A stretch of DNA of 64,000 bases. Source: an uncultured Bryobacterales bacterium. GTDB lineage: Bacteria > Acidobacteriota > Terriglobia > Bryobacterales > Bryobacteraceae. A program made the position numbers and the translations under genes. Shown in pieces: positions 26,795 through 34,394 of the stretch. The stretch is from positions 77,121 to 141,120 of the forward strand of contig CALGAR010000003.1 in assembly GCA_937959285.1 (NCBI GenBank). The letters run 5' to 3'. The number at the start of each line of letters is the position of its first letter. The first letter of the stretch is position 1. The notes beneath the pieces are model-generated. The model had not been told where the DNA came from and made no database searches. It saw only the letters and a program-made list of their open reading frames with translations.

Positions 26795-27848
26795 TCTGAT
26801 TGCGACTCTTTCCGTAGCTGCCGCCTTTGGCCAAAGCATCGAGTTAGTAGAGGTGGTCGCCAAAACGGTCGATCAGACAGTCCGGCTTCCCGGAGAGCTG
26901 CTGCCTTATCAAAGCGTCGACCTGCGTGCGCGCGTCGCGGGCTTTGTCGAGCGCGTCGAGGTGGATCGCGGCAGCGTGGTTAAGAAGGGGCAGCTGCTTG
27001 CAGTCCTCAGCGCTCCCGAAATGAACGCTCAGATCGCGGAAGCGGAGGCGAAGGTCCGGGCCGCCGAGTCGCGGAGGGCGGAACTGCAGGCAAAGGCAGT
27101 TGCCGCAGAGAGTACATTCCAGCGGCTAAAGGCCGCTGCGGCGACGCCCGGAGCCATCGCCGGAAACGAGCTGGTCGTTGCGGAAAAGGCCCTAGAGGCT
27201 GACCGTGCGGCAGTCACGGCCGCGGAGAGTTCCGTGAAGGCGGCTCAGGCATCGCTCGAGGCGCTGCGCGAATTGGCGGGTTATCTGCGTGTCACTGCGC
27301 CGTTCGATGGCGTGATCACGGAACGCCTGACGCACCCCGGAGCTCTGGTTGGTCCGACAACAGGTCCCCTCCTTCGCCTGGAGCAGAATACACGCCTGCG
27401 CCTGGTGGTTCCCGTCCCCGAAACCGACATTGGCATTCTGCCGATCGGCAGCCGCATATCCTTCTCTCTCCCCGCTTACAAAGGGGAACTTTTCTACGGG
27501 ACTGTCGCACGCGCCTCGCACTCTCTCAATCCGGAGACTCGCGCGATGGCGGTCGAGCTTGACGTTGAGAATTCGCGTGGACGTCTGGCGCCGGGCATGT
27601 ATCCCGAAGTGCTTTGGCCCGTGCGAAAGGGCAGAGCTTCGCTTCTAGTTCCCCCAACCGCCATCGTCACCACAACCGAGCGGACGTTTGTCATTCGCGA
27701 CAACGGCGGGAAAGCAGAGTGGGTCAATGTTTCGCGCGGCGCTCCTGCGGGTGAACTGGTTCAGGTTCTCGGACCGCTAAAACCGGGAGATCGCATCGTA
27801 AGGCGCGGATCGGACGAGATTCGAGAGGGTACACTCCTCACTAGATAA
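26781..27848 (+). CDS. RND efflux periplasmic adaptor (MFP)
   Basis: A 355-residue membrane-fusion protein. A short signal peptide (MRRISLIATLSVAAAFGQ) is followed by a biotinyl-lipoyl half motif (VDLRARVAGFVERVEVDRGSVVKKGQ, shown here by positions about 37-62), an alanine/glutamate-rich coiled-coil hairpin (about 75-165), the second lipoyl half (LRVTAPFDGVITERL) and beta-barrel and membrane-proximal domains. The start is ATG 26781 inside the end of the RND gene (14-bp overlap), which gives a clean signal peptide; an upstream ATG at 26760 is less good. There is no lipobox Cys. It completes the TolC-RND-adaptor set. Confidence 0.9.
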   Translation: MRRISLIATLSVAAAFGQSIELVEVVAKTVDQTVRLPGELLPYQSVDLRARVAGFVERVEVDRGSVVKKGQLLAVLSAPEMNAQIAEAEAKVRAAESRRAELQAKAVAAESTFQRLKAAAATPGAIAGNELVVAEKALEADRAAVTAAESSVKAAQASLEALRELAGYLRVTAPFDGVITERLTHPGALVGPTTGPLLRLEQNTRLRLVVPVPETDIGILPIGSRISFSLPAYKGELFYGTVARASHSLNPETRAMAVELDVENSRGRLAPGMYPEVLWPVRKGRASLLVPPTAIVTTTERTFVIRDNGGKAEWVNVSRGAPAGELVQVLGPLKPGDRIVRRGSDEIREGTLLTR

Positions 27849-27861
27849 CTGGCCCTGTCCG

Positions 27862-29031
27862 CTACGATTCTTTGCCGACCTCACCCGCACCTTTGGATGG
27901 TTTGCAGCGGTAAACTTCCGGCTCCCTGCCGTACTGCTGCTGATAAGCGCGGCTGATGGACTCGGCGAACTCATCGTAACGGCCGTGCTCCATCAAGGCC
28001 ACAATACAGCCTCCGAAGCCGCCGCCTGTCATCCTTGCGCCCAAAACACCAGGAATCGCCAGGGCGGCATCCACCAGAAAGTCGAGCTCCGGACAGCTCA
28101 CCTCATAGTCATGCTGGAGACTCCGGTGCGAAGCGACGAGAAGCCTTCCCATTTCTTCGATGTCGCCACGTTCGCAGGCAGCGACGAAAGCCTCGACCCG
28201 CTCATTTTCTGATGTAACGTGCCGAGCCCGGCGGAAGACTGCGTCCGGGATCGTAGGCTCAAGGGCATCCAGCTCACGGCTTGCGATCTCGCGAAGGCTC
28301 CTCACGTTCGGATAGCGGCGCTGGATCTTTTCCACGGCATCCCCGCATTCCCTGACGCGGTCACGGTAGGCCGATTGGCCAAGCTCGTGCTTCACCATGG
28401 AGTTCACAGCAGCGATCTCGATGCCGTCGGGCAGCCTCACCGGGCGGTGTTCGAGCGTCAGGCAGTCGATCAGAATGGCCGCGTTCTCCTGTCCGAAGAC
28501 CGAGACGTACTGATCCATCACACCGCAGGGCATTCCCGCGAAGTTGTTTTCCGCGCGCCTTGCGATACGAGCCAGCTCCAACGGTGGTATGGAACGATCG
28601 CGGAGGAGCGCGAGCGCCGCCGATACCTCAAGCGCAGCCGATGAGCTCAATCCCGCTCCCAACGGCACATCGCTCTGAATCAGCAAGTCCACCGGCTGCA
28701 AAGGGTGGCCCATGCGGTGAATCTCAACCGCAACCCCAAGCACGTAATCGCTCCAGTCCCGGGACGGCTTCTGCCTGGGAACATCGGCTATCGGCCAGGC
28801 CCTGCTTTCCTGGTTGTTCTCAGAGCGGATCCGCAGCCTGCCGGCGTCGTTCGGCGCCGATACAACAAAGCAGGCGTATTCCAAAGCGATGGGCAGCACC
28901 AGGCCGGAGTTATAGTCTGTATGCTCTCCAATGAGATTTACCCGGCCTGGGGCGCGAAACACGCGAATGCCGTCGGTCGAACCGTAAACCTCTTTGTGAC
29001 GCTCGACTAAACGTGCCGCTTGGACAGCCAA
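27862..29031 (-). CDS. galK: Galactokinase
   Basis: A 389-residue GHMP kinase that phosphorylates galactose at C1. The galactokinase signature GRVNLIGEHTDYNSG is near residue 30, the ATP-binding motif PLGAGLSSSAALE in the middle, and motif 3 MTGGGFGGC near the C-terminus; GVMDQYVSVFG carries the catalytic Asp. It overlaps the 61-residue membrane protein gene by 25 bp and is the third gene of a symporter operon, so galactose is taken up and phosphorylated by one unit. No galT or galE is present nearby. Confidence 0.95.
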   Translation of the reverse strand: MAVQAARLVERHKEVYGSTDGIRVFRAPGRVNLIGEHTDYNSGLVLPIALEYACFVVSAPNDAGRLRIRSENNQESRAWPIADVPRQKPSRDWSDYVLGVAVEIHRMGHPLQPVDLLIQSDVPLGAGLSSSAALEVSAALALLRDRSIPPLELARIARRAENNFAGMPCGVMDQYVSVFGQENAAILIDCLTLEHRPVRLPDGIEIAAVNSMVKHELGQSAYRDRVRECGDAVEKIQRRYPNVRSLREIASRELDALEPTIPDAVFRRARHVTSENERVEAFVAACERGDIEEMGRLLVASHRSLQHDYEVSCPELDFLVDAALAIPGVLGARMTGGGFGGCIVALMEHGRYDEFAESISRAYQQQYGREPEVYRCKPSKGAGEVGKES

Positions 29032-29192
29032 AGCAGGAACCCTCCAAAGAGCAGCATCAGCACGCCGCTGTACAGGTTCACATTCGCCGTTGTCAGCGCG
29101 GCGCGCGTCTCTGGCGAGAATACGCCCATCGAAACCAGAATCAGGCCCAGCAGGGCGAAGAAAATGCCCGAAGGTATGCGCAGATCAAACAT
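29007..29192 (-). CDS. Small two-helix membrane protein in the galactose operon
   Basis: A 61-residue protein with two hydrophobic helices (about 9-25 and 42-57) and a short linker, ending LLWLSKRHV. It lies 4 bp after the symporter gene and overlaps galK by 25 bp, which together with the open frame supports that it is translated. I do not recognise a named family. It may assist the symporter or be a structural helper. Confidence 0.72.
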   Translation of the reverse strand: MFDLRIPSGIFFALLGLILVSMGVFSPETRAALTTANVNLYSGVLMLLFGGFLLWLSKRHV

Positions 29193-29196
29193 CGAG

Positions 29197-30846
29197 TTAC
29201 CAGAAGAGCAGGTTCAGCAGCACTCCGGCAAGGGCTACGGCTATGCCGAGTTGCGCGGGGCGCTTGTACCAGACTTCGTGCCTGTCGTGCGGGATTTCGG
29301 TGAGCCCGTAGACCAAGCCCTTTAGCTCAGACGCGGGTTTCGGCTTTGTTACGAGGCTGACGGCGATCGTAACCACGAAACAGGCCGTCCAGGCAAAGAT
29401 CGCGATCCAGAAGTTCTGCGCCATCGTCGACGGGAACTCGTGCCACACCCCCAAATACCCGCCCTTGCCTTCGGCCAGCGTCAAGCCGTGGGTCAGGGCC
29501 GCGGCTGCCGTCCCAGCCAGCAGTCCGGTGAATGCGCCATGCCCTGTACTCCGCCTCCAGAACATGCCGAGCAGAAAGGTGGCGAACAGCGGAGCATTGA
29601 CGAAACCGAATACCAGCTGCAGCAGATCCATAATGTTGTTGTAGAGCTGGGCCAGGTAAGCCGTTGCAATCGAGAGAGCGATGCCAAAGACGGTCGTCAC
29701 GCGGCCGACCATCAGATAGTGGGAGTCCGGCGCATTCTTCCGTATGTAACTCTGATAGATATCGTAAGTCCAGACCGTGTTAAATGCGGTCACGTTACCC
29801 GCCATTCCCGACATGAATGACGCCATCAGTGCCGTCAAGCCCACGCCGAGCATGCCCGACGGATAAAACTGCGTCATCAGCGTCGTCAGAGCTTGATCGT
29901 AGTCGTACCCGTCGCCCTTCCGGGGCAGGCTATAGCCGAAATTCGAGTTCATCAGGGCCACCGCCGCAAGGCCGGGGAGGATCACGATGAACGGCATCAG
30001 CATCTTCGGCAGTGCAGCCATCACCGGAGTGCGCCGCGCAGCGGACATGGAATCAGCAGCCATCGCCCGCTGTACGACGAGGAAATCCGTGCACCAGTAT
30101 CCGAATGACAGCACGAAGCCAAGTCCGGCCACCAAGCCAAAGACTTCAACGCCCATTGGGTTCTGCGAGGCATCGCCCAGGTAGCGCCACGAGTGCGTCA
30201 TCACATCGGGAAGACGCGCGGCCAGCCCGTCCCATCCACCCGCCGAGGAGACAGCCAGGTACGCCAGCGGGGCAAAGCCCAGCACAATGAGGAAGAACTG
30301 AAGAGCTTCGTTGTAGATCGCGCTCGTCAGCCCGCCAAGAAACGTATACACCAGCACGATGAAGGCAGACAGCAGCACGGACGCCGTAAAGCTCCATCCC
30401 AGGACAAGCTGAAACAGCAGGCCAAGGGCGTACATCGAAATGCCGGAAGAAAAGACGGTCATCGCCGCGAACGTGATCGCGTTCAGACCCCGGGTTTTCT
30501 CATCGAACCGCAGCTTCAGGTATTCGGGCACGGAGCGCGCGCGGCTACCGTAGTAGAACGGCATCATGAAAACACCGACAAAGATCATGGCCGGCACAGC
30601 GCCAACCCAGTAGAAATGCGCCGTCATGATGCCGTACTTCGCCCCGGACGCCGCCATGCCAATCACTTCCTGAGCTCCGAGGTTGGCGGCAAGGAAGGCG
30701 AGCGACGTAATCCACATCGGAACCGAGCGTCCTGATGTCAGGAAGTCTTCGCTGGTAGACACCCTGCTCTTCAGGAACCAGCCGATTCCGAGGACAAATA
30801 CAAAGTACAGAGCTAGGATAAGGTAATCGACGACGCCGAGATTCAC
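29197..30846 (-). CDS. Sodium/solute symporter (SSS family), probable galactose transporter
   Basis: A 549-residue inner-membrane symporter with about 14 hydrophobic helices. The N-terminal text DYLILALYFVFVLGIGWFL and TSEDFLTSGRSVPMW, then LAANLGAQEVIGMAASGAKYG and VPEYLKLRFDEKTRGLNA, is typical of the sodium:galactose/glucose branch of the SSS family. A sodium-coupled uptake of galactose is inferred from its operon with galactokinase. It is the first gene of the unit (symporter, small membrane protein, galK); its promoter must lie in 30847-30936. Confidence 0.9.
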   Translation of the reverse strand: MNLGVVDYLILALYFVFVLGIGWFLKSRVSTSEDFLTSGRSVPMWITSLAFLAANLGAQEVIGMAASGAKYGIMTAHFYWVGAVPAMIFVGVFMMPFYYGSRARSVPEYLKLRFDEKTRGLNAITFAAMTVFSSGISMYALGLLFQLVLGWSFTASVLLSAFIVLVYTFLGGLTSAIYNEALQFFLIVLGFAPLAYLAVSSAGGWDGLAARLPDVMTHSWRYLGDASQNPMGVEVFGLVAGLGFVLSFGYWCTDFLVVQRAMAADSMSAARRTPVMAALPKMLMPFIVILPGLAAVALMNSNFGYSLPRKGDGYDYDQALTTLMTQFYPSGMLGVGLTALMASFMSGMAGNVTAFNTVWTYDIYQSYIRKNAPDSHYLMVGRVTTVFGIALSIATAYLAQLYNNIMDLLQLVFGFVNAPLFATFLLGMFWRRSTGHGAFTGLLAGTAAAALTHGLTLAEGKGGYLGVWHEFPSTMAQNFWIAIFAWTACFVVTIAVSLVTKPKPASELKGLVYGLTEIPHDRHEVWYKRPAQLGIAVALAGVLLNLLFW

Positions 30847-30904
30847 AGAGGACCTCGCGTCAATCTTATCCCATCCTTATCACCCGATAGGAACGGAAAG
30901 ACCG

Positions 30905-30927
30905 CGGGGCCGATTTTTCCGGCCCCG
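30905..30927 (-). terminator. Hairpin downstream of the YqjD/E-like operon
   Basis: An 8-bp perfect stem (CGGGGCCG with CGGCCCCG) around a 7-nt loop, just after the last gene of the 31991-30937 operon. There is only a short T-rich run (CTTTCC) beyond it, so it is a weak or factor-assisted terminator. Confidence 0.5.
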
Positions 30928-30936
30928 AAAGCGGCG

Positions 30937-31152
30937 TTAGCCGTGGCTCCGGCGATATCCCCTGCGAAGCATGAGGGACATGAGGAGGCCAACGCCGAAC
31001 ATGGTCCCGATCGCAGTCATGGGACGGTGTGAAACCTGCTTGCGCCAATCGGCCAGATCTCGAACGCGCCTTTCCAGGTTGCTGAGATTCGCCCCAAGCT
31101 CTTCGCGCTTCGCGTCGATGTGATTCCTTATCTGTTCTGCTGTCTCGCCCAC
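30937..31152 (-). CDS. DUF3618-like small membrane protein
   Basis: A 71-residue protein. A charged helical half, AEQIRNHIDAKREELGANL and LERRVRDLADWRKQ, is followed by a transmembrane segment (AIGTMFGVGLLMSLMLRR) and a basic tail. This matches DUF3618 proteins, which occur with YqjD/YqjE-type genes. The start is GTG 31152, with AAAGGAG upstream inside the preceding gene (25-bp overlap). Codons further upstream are antisense or out-of-frame readings. Its function is unknown, likely in the envelope. Confidence 0.75.
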   Translation of the reverse strand: MGETAEQIRNHIDAKREELGANLSNLERRVRDLADWRKQVSHRPMTAIGTMFGVGLLMSLMLRRGYRRSHG

Positions 31153-31541
31153 TCCAGGTTCTCCTTTACGCTGTCGATGGTCTGTTCCCCAGGGTGAATG
31201 CGCCTCCAACGCTCTCGGCCCGAAGACAGAAGAATAGCGGCGGCAAGAAACAGCGCGACCCCGACCAGCAATGAGGACAGCCACAAGGGGAGTACGAGCG
31301 CAAGCGCAAACACAACACAGAAGAATACGAACTCAAGAGCAAAAAGCGCAAAGACGGCCCCTCCCGTCATTAGCGCTGCCGCTTTGGAAGCTCGTGAGCC
31401 TTCTTCCCGTAACTCGGTCTTCGCAAGCCGCACTTCGTATCGGATGATCTCCTGAATGTTGGCGACAACATCCTTGAGGATCGCCGTGATGGATCTCTCA
31501 TCCGTACTGTATACGTCGGTATTTTGAACCCGGTCGTCCAT
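31128..31541 (-). CDS. YqjE-like (Holin-X superfamily) membrane protein
   Basis: A 137-residue protein with a charged N-terminal helix (about 18-52; ILKDVVANIQEIIRYEVRLA) and two hydrophobic hairpin helices (about 55-80 and 84-107), then a soluble tail. The layout and text fit the phage-holin-III/Actinobacterial Holin-X family that includes E. coli YqjE. Despite the family name, there is no phage context. It sits in the middle of a three-gene unit. In E. coli the corresponding yqj genes belong to the stationary-phase response; whether that holds here is inference. Confidence 0.8.
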   Translation of the reverse strand: MDDRVQNTDVYSTDERSITAILKDVVANIQEIIRYEVRLAKTELREEGSRASKAAALMTGGAVFALFALEFVFFCVVFALALVLPLWLSSLLVGVALFLAAAILLSSGRERWRRIHPGEQTIDSVKENLEWARQQNR

Positions 31542-31553
31542 AAGAAGCCTCCC

Positions 31554-31991
31554 TCAGTACCGGCGGCCACGAAAAGCGCGGCCAACCAAAAAACCAGCAA
31601 CTAGCGCACCGACAAGAACCTGAGCCGGATGACGGCGAACCGCATCTCTTACGTCGTTGGCCATCGCCCCGGCATCGTGTTCGCGCAGGTAGCCGGCTGT
31701 GCTGTGCAGGCGGTCGGCAGCGCGATTGGCAAACTCCGTTGTCTTTTCACCTCCCGGAATCCGAGGGCCGGTGGTCCGCAACTTTTCAGCGGCCCGGTCG
31801 AGCACGCTTGCAGCACGGTTGCGCTGTACGTTCACGCGCTCCGCGGCCTCTCGCGACATCTGCGCGGCTTTTTCGCGCAGCCGGTCCGTTGCCCGCTGCC
31901 GCGGAGCACCTTCCGCTTCATGGGCGGACGAGCCCGATCCGGTTGTTCCCGTAGCTCCAGGCTCCCGAAAAGTGCGATCTTCATAGTCCAT
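31554..31991 (-). CDS. YqjD/DUF883-like tail-anchored protein
   Basis: A 145-residue protein rich in Ala, Arg, Glu and Gln, with amphipathic helices (RLREKAAQMSREAAERVNVQ and RAASVLDRAAEKL) and a C-terminal hydrophobic segment HPAQVLVGALVAGFLVGR with a basic end. E. coli YqjD has this layout, ties ribosomes to the membrane in stationary phase, and is followed by yqjE, as here. The first 35 residues are low-complexity. It is the first gene of the unit, and AGGAGGGAG precedes the ATG at 31991. Confidence 0.78.
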   Translation of the reverse strand: MDYEDRTFREPGATGTTGSGSSAHEAEGAPRQRATDRLREKAAQMSREAAERVNVQRNRAASVLDRAAEKLRTTGPRIPGGEKTTEFANRAADRLHSTAGYLREHDAGAMANDVRDAVRRHPAQVLVGALVAGFLVGRAFRGRRY

Positions 31992-32110
31992 AAGGTGTCC
32001 ACTCCCTCCTCACGGAGAAACCGCTACAACCGTTGGACGCCCGGGGGGAATACGCAATTTCGGTTCATCCTGTTTATCAGAGTTTTGGCGTCGTACAGCA
32101 GTGCTTCGTC

Positions 32111-32143
32111 GTAAATTTCACACCCTATGCGGTAAATTTCACA
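32111..32143. repeat. Direct repeat GTAAATTTCACA, 21-bp period
   Basis: GTAAATTTCACA occurs at 32111-32122 and again at 32132-32143. The period of 21 bp is two helical turns, so both copies face the same side of the DNA, as expected of tandem activator or repressor sites. Confidence 0.55.
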
Positions 32144-32204
32144 GGCTCACTAAGACACCTGCGACTTGACCGTTGTTACCAACTTGCATTAGCCTGCGAA
32201 AAGA

Positions 32205-32231
32205 CACTGAATTCGAACCATGAATTCAGTG
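32205..32231 (+). other. Perfect 10-bp inverted repeat (stem-loop), leader of the adenylate kinase
   Basis: CACTGAATTC at 32205-32214 pairs perfectly with GAATTCAGTG at 32222-32231 around the 7-nt loop GAACCAT. It lies 99 bp before the GTG start. There is no T-tract, so it is not a terminator; it could be an operator or an mRNA element. Confidence 0.6.
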
Positions 32232-32329
32232 GTGCTCGCTCGGACGGCAAAAAATCCGCCGGATATCAGACGCCGGCGACAAGTCCCACCACGCCTGAAG
32301 AAAACATATCGTTCCGAGCCGGAGGTTTC

Positions 32330-32986
32330 GTGGTTTTACTCCTGTTTGGGCCGCCAGGCAGCGGCAAAGGTACTCAGTCAGCCCTGATCCATAACTGGTT
32401 GCGCATTCCTTGTATATCTACCGGTGAAATGTTACGGGCTGAATGTGAGCGAAGAACAGCCCTGGGTTGTCAAGCCCATTCGGTCCTCAAACGCGGTGGA
32501 CTGGTTGATGACGACCTTGTGAACAGGATGCTGGCCGAACGCATACAGCAGGCCGATTGTTCCAATGGCTTTTTACTGGACGGATATCCGCGAACAGTAG
32601 CACAGGCTGTTTTCTTTGAAGATTTGCTCCGCTCTTACGGGCTGCCTTCGCCGGTTGTCCTTCATCTTGACGCGCCCCACTCGGTGCTAATCCAACGTCT
32701 GACATCCCGCCGGCAGTGCCCAACCTGCGGGCGTATCTACGGCGCTAACAACCAGGGACGGTGCAGCGAGGATAACACGGTACTGGTGGAGCGAAGCGAT
32801 GATGGACCGGAAGTTGTAGCTCACCGCCTCCGCATTTACGAGGAACAGACGCGTCCTGTCGTAAGCTTCTACCGCACAGCCGATTATCATCGCCTTGATG
32901 CTACTAGAACGCCCCTGGAGATCTTCGCCGAAGTCGAAACAATCCTGGAACCTTCGCTCGTCAAAGTAAGCCGCAACAGACGCTAA
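32330..32986 (+). CDS. adk: Adenylate kinase-like nucleoside monophosphate kinase with zinc-type lid
   Basis: A 218-residue kinase that would interconvert AMP, ADP and ATP. The P-loop is FGPPGSGKGTQSA, then STGEMLRAE, the AMP-site GFLLDGYPRTVAQA and the lid region RQCPTCGRIY...GRC followed by PEVVAHRLRIYEEQTRPV. The lid pattern is C-x2-C-x11-C-x2-D, shorter than the common C-x2-C-x16-C-x2-C/D. The start is GTG 32330 with GGAGG four bases before it (a tight spacing). The principal adk usually lies with ribosomal protein genes; this one is among stress-like genes, so it is probably a second copy. Confidence 0.85.
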   Translation: MVLLLFGPPGSGKGTQSALIHNWLRIPCISTGEMLRAECERRTALGCQAHSVLKRGGLVDDDLVNRMLAERIQQADCSNGFLLDGYPRTVAQAVFFEDLLRSYGLPSPVVLHLDAPHSVLIQRLTSRRQCPTCGRIYGANNQGRCSEDNTVLVERSDDGPEVVAHRLRIYEEQTRPVVSFYRTADYHRLDATRTPLEIFAEVETILEPSLVKVSRNRR

Positions 32987-33359
32987 GCGAGCTCGAATCA
33001 CCCTATTTCAAGCATGTAACTAACCGTTACGCTGAAGCCGACACTTGTAGGCGAACGCGTGTATATGTTACTGCTTATGAGGCAATACTAAAGTGCCCAC
33101 TTGCTTACCGAGGTGGATTAATCGTTCAGCTTAAGATTGTACGAGGCGGCTCGACTTGAGGTGTTTTCAAACTTGCGATCTTACAGCTCCCGAGCCACCA
33201 TTCCGCCGCATTCGGTAAGGAAATTGCGACACTTCAGGCAGAAAGACGTGATCTAACAACGGACGTTCGAACAGGACACGACGTGAGCGTTACACTTTAG
33301 GCCGTTCGGATGTCTAACAGTCTGGTACATCATGTCTGTAATTTCGAAAGGTGGTTATC
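32987..33359. other. 373-bp gap with no recognisable gene
   Basis: No open frame of family quality is seen on either strand. The only structure is a short inverted repeat GTAAC/GTTAC near 33017-33031 and a TTACACTTTA word near 33290-33300 before the next gene, which may be part of a promoter. I cannot assign a known small RNA. Confidence 0.5.
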
Positions 33360-33704
33360 GTGGCGGTATTGAAAAGTCGAAGCCGGCTGGTAACGTTCAG
33401 GCTTTCAACCGATGAATACGAAGACCTGAAGCGAGTCTGCATCGAAGAAGGAGCGCGCAGCATTTCCGATTTTGCGCGCGCCGCTGTTTTGTACCGGGTG
33501 CAGACAAGGAGCTCTAGCAAGGCGTCGCTCGGCGACGATCTGGCGACGTTGAGCGCGCGCCTGGAGGAACTGGATCACGCTCTGAAGGACCTCAGCGGGC
33601 GGATTCAGCGAGTGCTGGGCTCTGCACGCGAAGAAGCGAAGGAAGCCAAAGAAGCCAAGGAGCAGTCGGAACCCGAGTTCAGGACGACTGAGGTGACGCG
33701 CTGA
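33360..33704 (+). CDS. Ribbon-helix-helix-like protein with coiled-coil tail
   Basis: A 114-residue protein. The N-terminal half, RLVTFRLSTDEYEDLKRVC followed by SISDFARAAVLY, has the strand-helix-helix pattern of a MetJ/Arc-type DNA-binding domain. The second half is a coiled coil (ATLSARLEELDHALKDLSGR) ending in a lysine/glutamate/alanine-rich tail. Start: GTG 33360 with AAAGGTGG before it; an in-frame GTG at 33351 overlaps that site and is less likely. There is no partner toxin gene next to it. It may be a small DNA-binding or nucleoid-type protein. Confidence 0.75.
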   Translation: MAVLKSRSRLVTFRLSTDEYEDLKRVCIEEGARSISDFARAAVLYRVQTRSSSKASLGDDLATLSARLEELDHALKDLSGRIQRVLGSAREEAKEAKEAKEQSEPEFRTTEVTR

Positions 33705-34157
33705 GAGTCTCGCTTAGCCGGCGCCGGGGACAGCACCTGGGCAAGGAAGCGGTTTGCCGGGCTTTCGAAGGCGGAGTCACGCGCGATTTTGACGCGCTTC
33801 AGGGGCGACCTGAGCAAGCGTGGCCTGCGTTGTTTACGCACAACTGTTTCTAACGTCTTCATTCCTGTGGCCCGCAGGCCGCGCAGGAGAGAAACTCCGG
33901 AAGCGATGCGTCGGGAGTTTCGCTCGCGAACACGCTGGAGAGCGTTCCTGTGCCGGCGGCCCTCGCTGCTTTCAGGCCGCCGAGTGCTGCAATGGCACGC
34001 CCACGGGCCTTCGTGCCGGGACCTCAATTTTCCTCTGCCCGCTCTTCGAAACCCGCCGCTCTGTTCATTTTCTTGAGATTTGTCAGGAAGCTGTGTAACA
34101 GGAAGTGCAGCTTTGGTATGGAAGGCTGTTTGCAGCGGGGAACTGCAGGAGGACCAG
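33705..34157. other. 453-bp gap without a supported gene
   Basis: Open frames exist on both strands but none has family text, a good ribosome binding site and consistent codon use together. I treat the region as intergenic. The promoter of the zinc-finger gene should be in its right half. Confidence 0.5.
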
Positions 34158-34394
34158 ATGCCATCACCTGCAGGTCCAGGCACCAACCAGTTTCGATGTA
34201 ATGCGTGTGGCCGGTACTTCAACACAGAAGGCGAGCTCAGGGAGCATGATCTGGAATGCCGCACAGCAAAGCAATCGACGGAGACGGGACGTGAAAACCT
34301 GAAGCGGGAAGACTCGACCCCGCACCTCCCCAATGACCAGGAATCCGATCAGGTACCTTTCCAGCATGGTCCCTCACGGGGCGGCCGGCGTTAG
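34158..34394 (+). CDS. Small protein with one classical C2H2-type (C2HC) zinc finger
   Basis: A 78-residue protein. It reads F-x-C14-x2-C17-x3-F-x5-L-x2-H30-x3-C34, which is the classical finger pattern with Cys as the fourth ligand. The remaining tail (35-78) is hydrophilic, rich in Asp, Glu, Arg and Gln and ends SRGGRR. Start: ATG 34158, with AGGAGGA at 34147-34153, an excellent site that shows it is translated. Classical fingers are uncommon in bacteria outside Ros/MucR; this protein is too short and different to be one of those. The function may be nucleic acid or protein binding. Confidence 0.78.
   Translation: MPSPAGPGTNQFRCNACGRYFNTEGELREHDLECRTAKQSTETGRENLKREDSTPHLPNDQESDQVPFQHGPSRGGRR

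Larger units (their letters stand above)
31992..32329 (+). other. 338-bp gap before the adenylate kinase, with repeat and hairpin
   Basis: I find no gene here. The stretch holds the divergent promoters of the YqjD-like operon (minus) and of the adenylate kinase gene (plus). It contains a 12-bp direct repeat at 32111-32143 and a perfect 10-bp stem-loop at 32205-32231. A weak in-frame extension of the kinase frame to 32033 is not used because the family starts at 32330. Confidence 0.6.

Noticed and set aside
31128..31541. Phage origin because of the holin family name
   Set aside because: No phage genes nearby; the family includes the chromosomal YqjE.
33605..34333. 242-codon minus-strand frame
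   Set aside because: Arg/Ser/Pro-rich, no domain and it runs antisense through two supported small genes.
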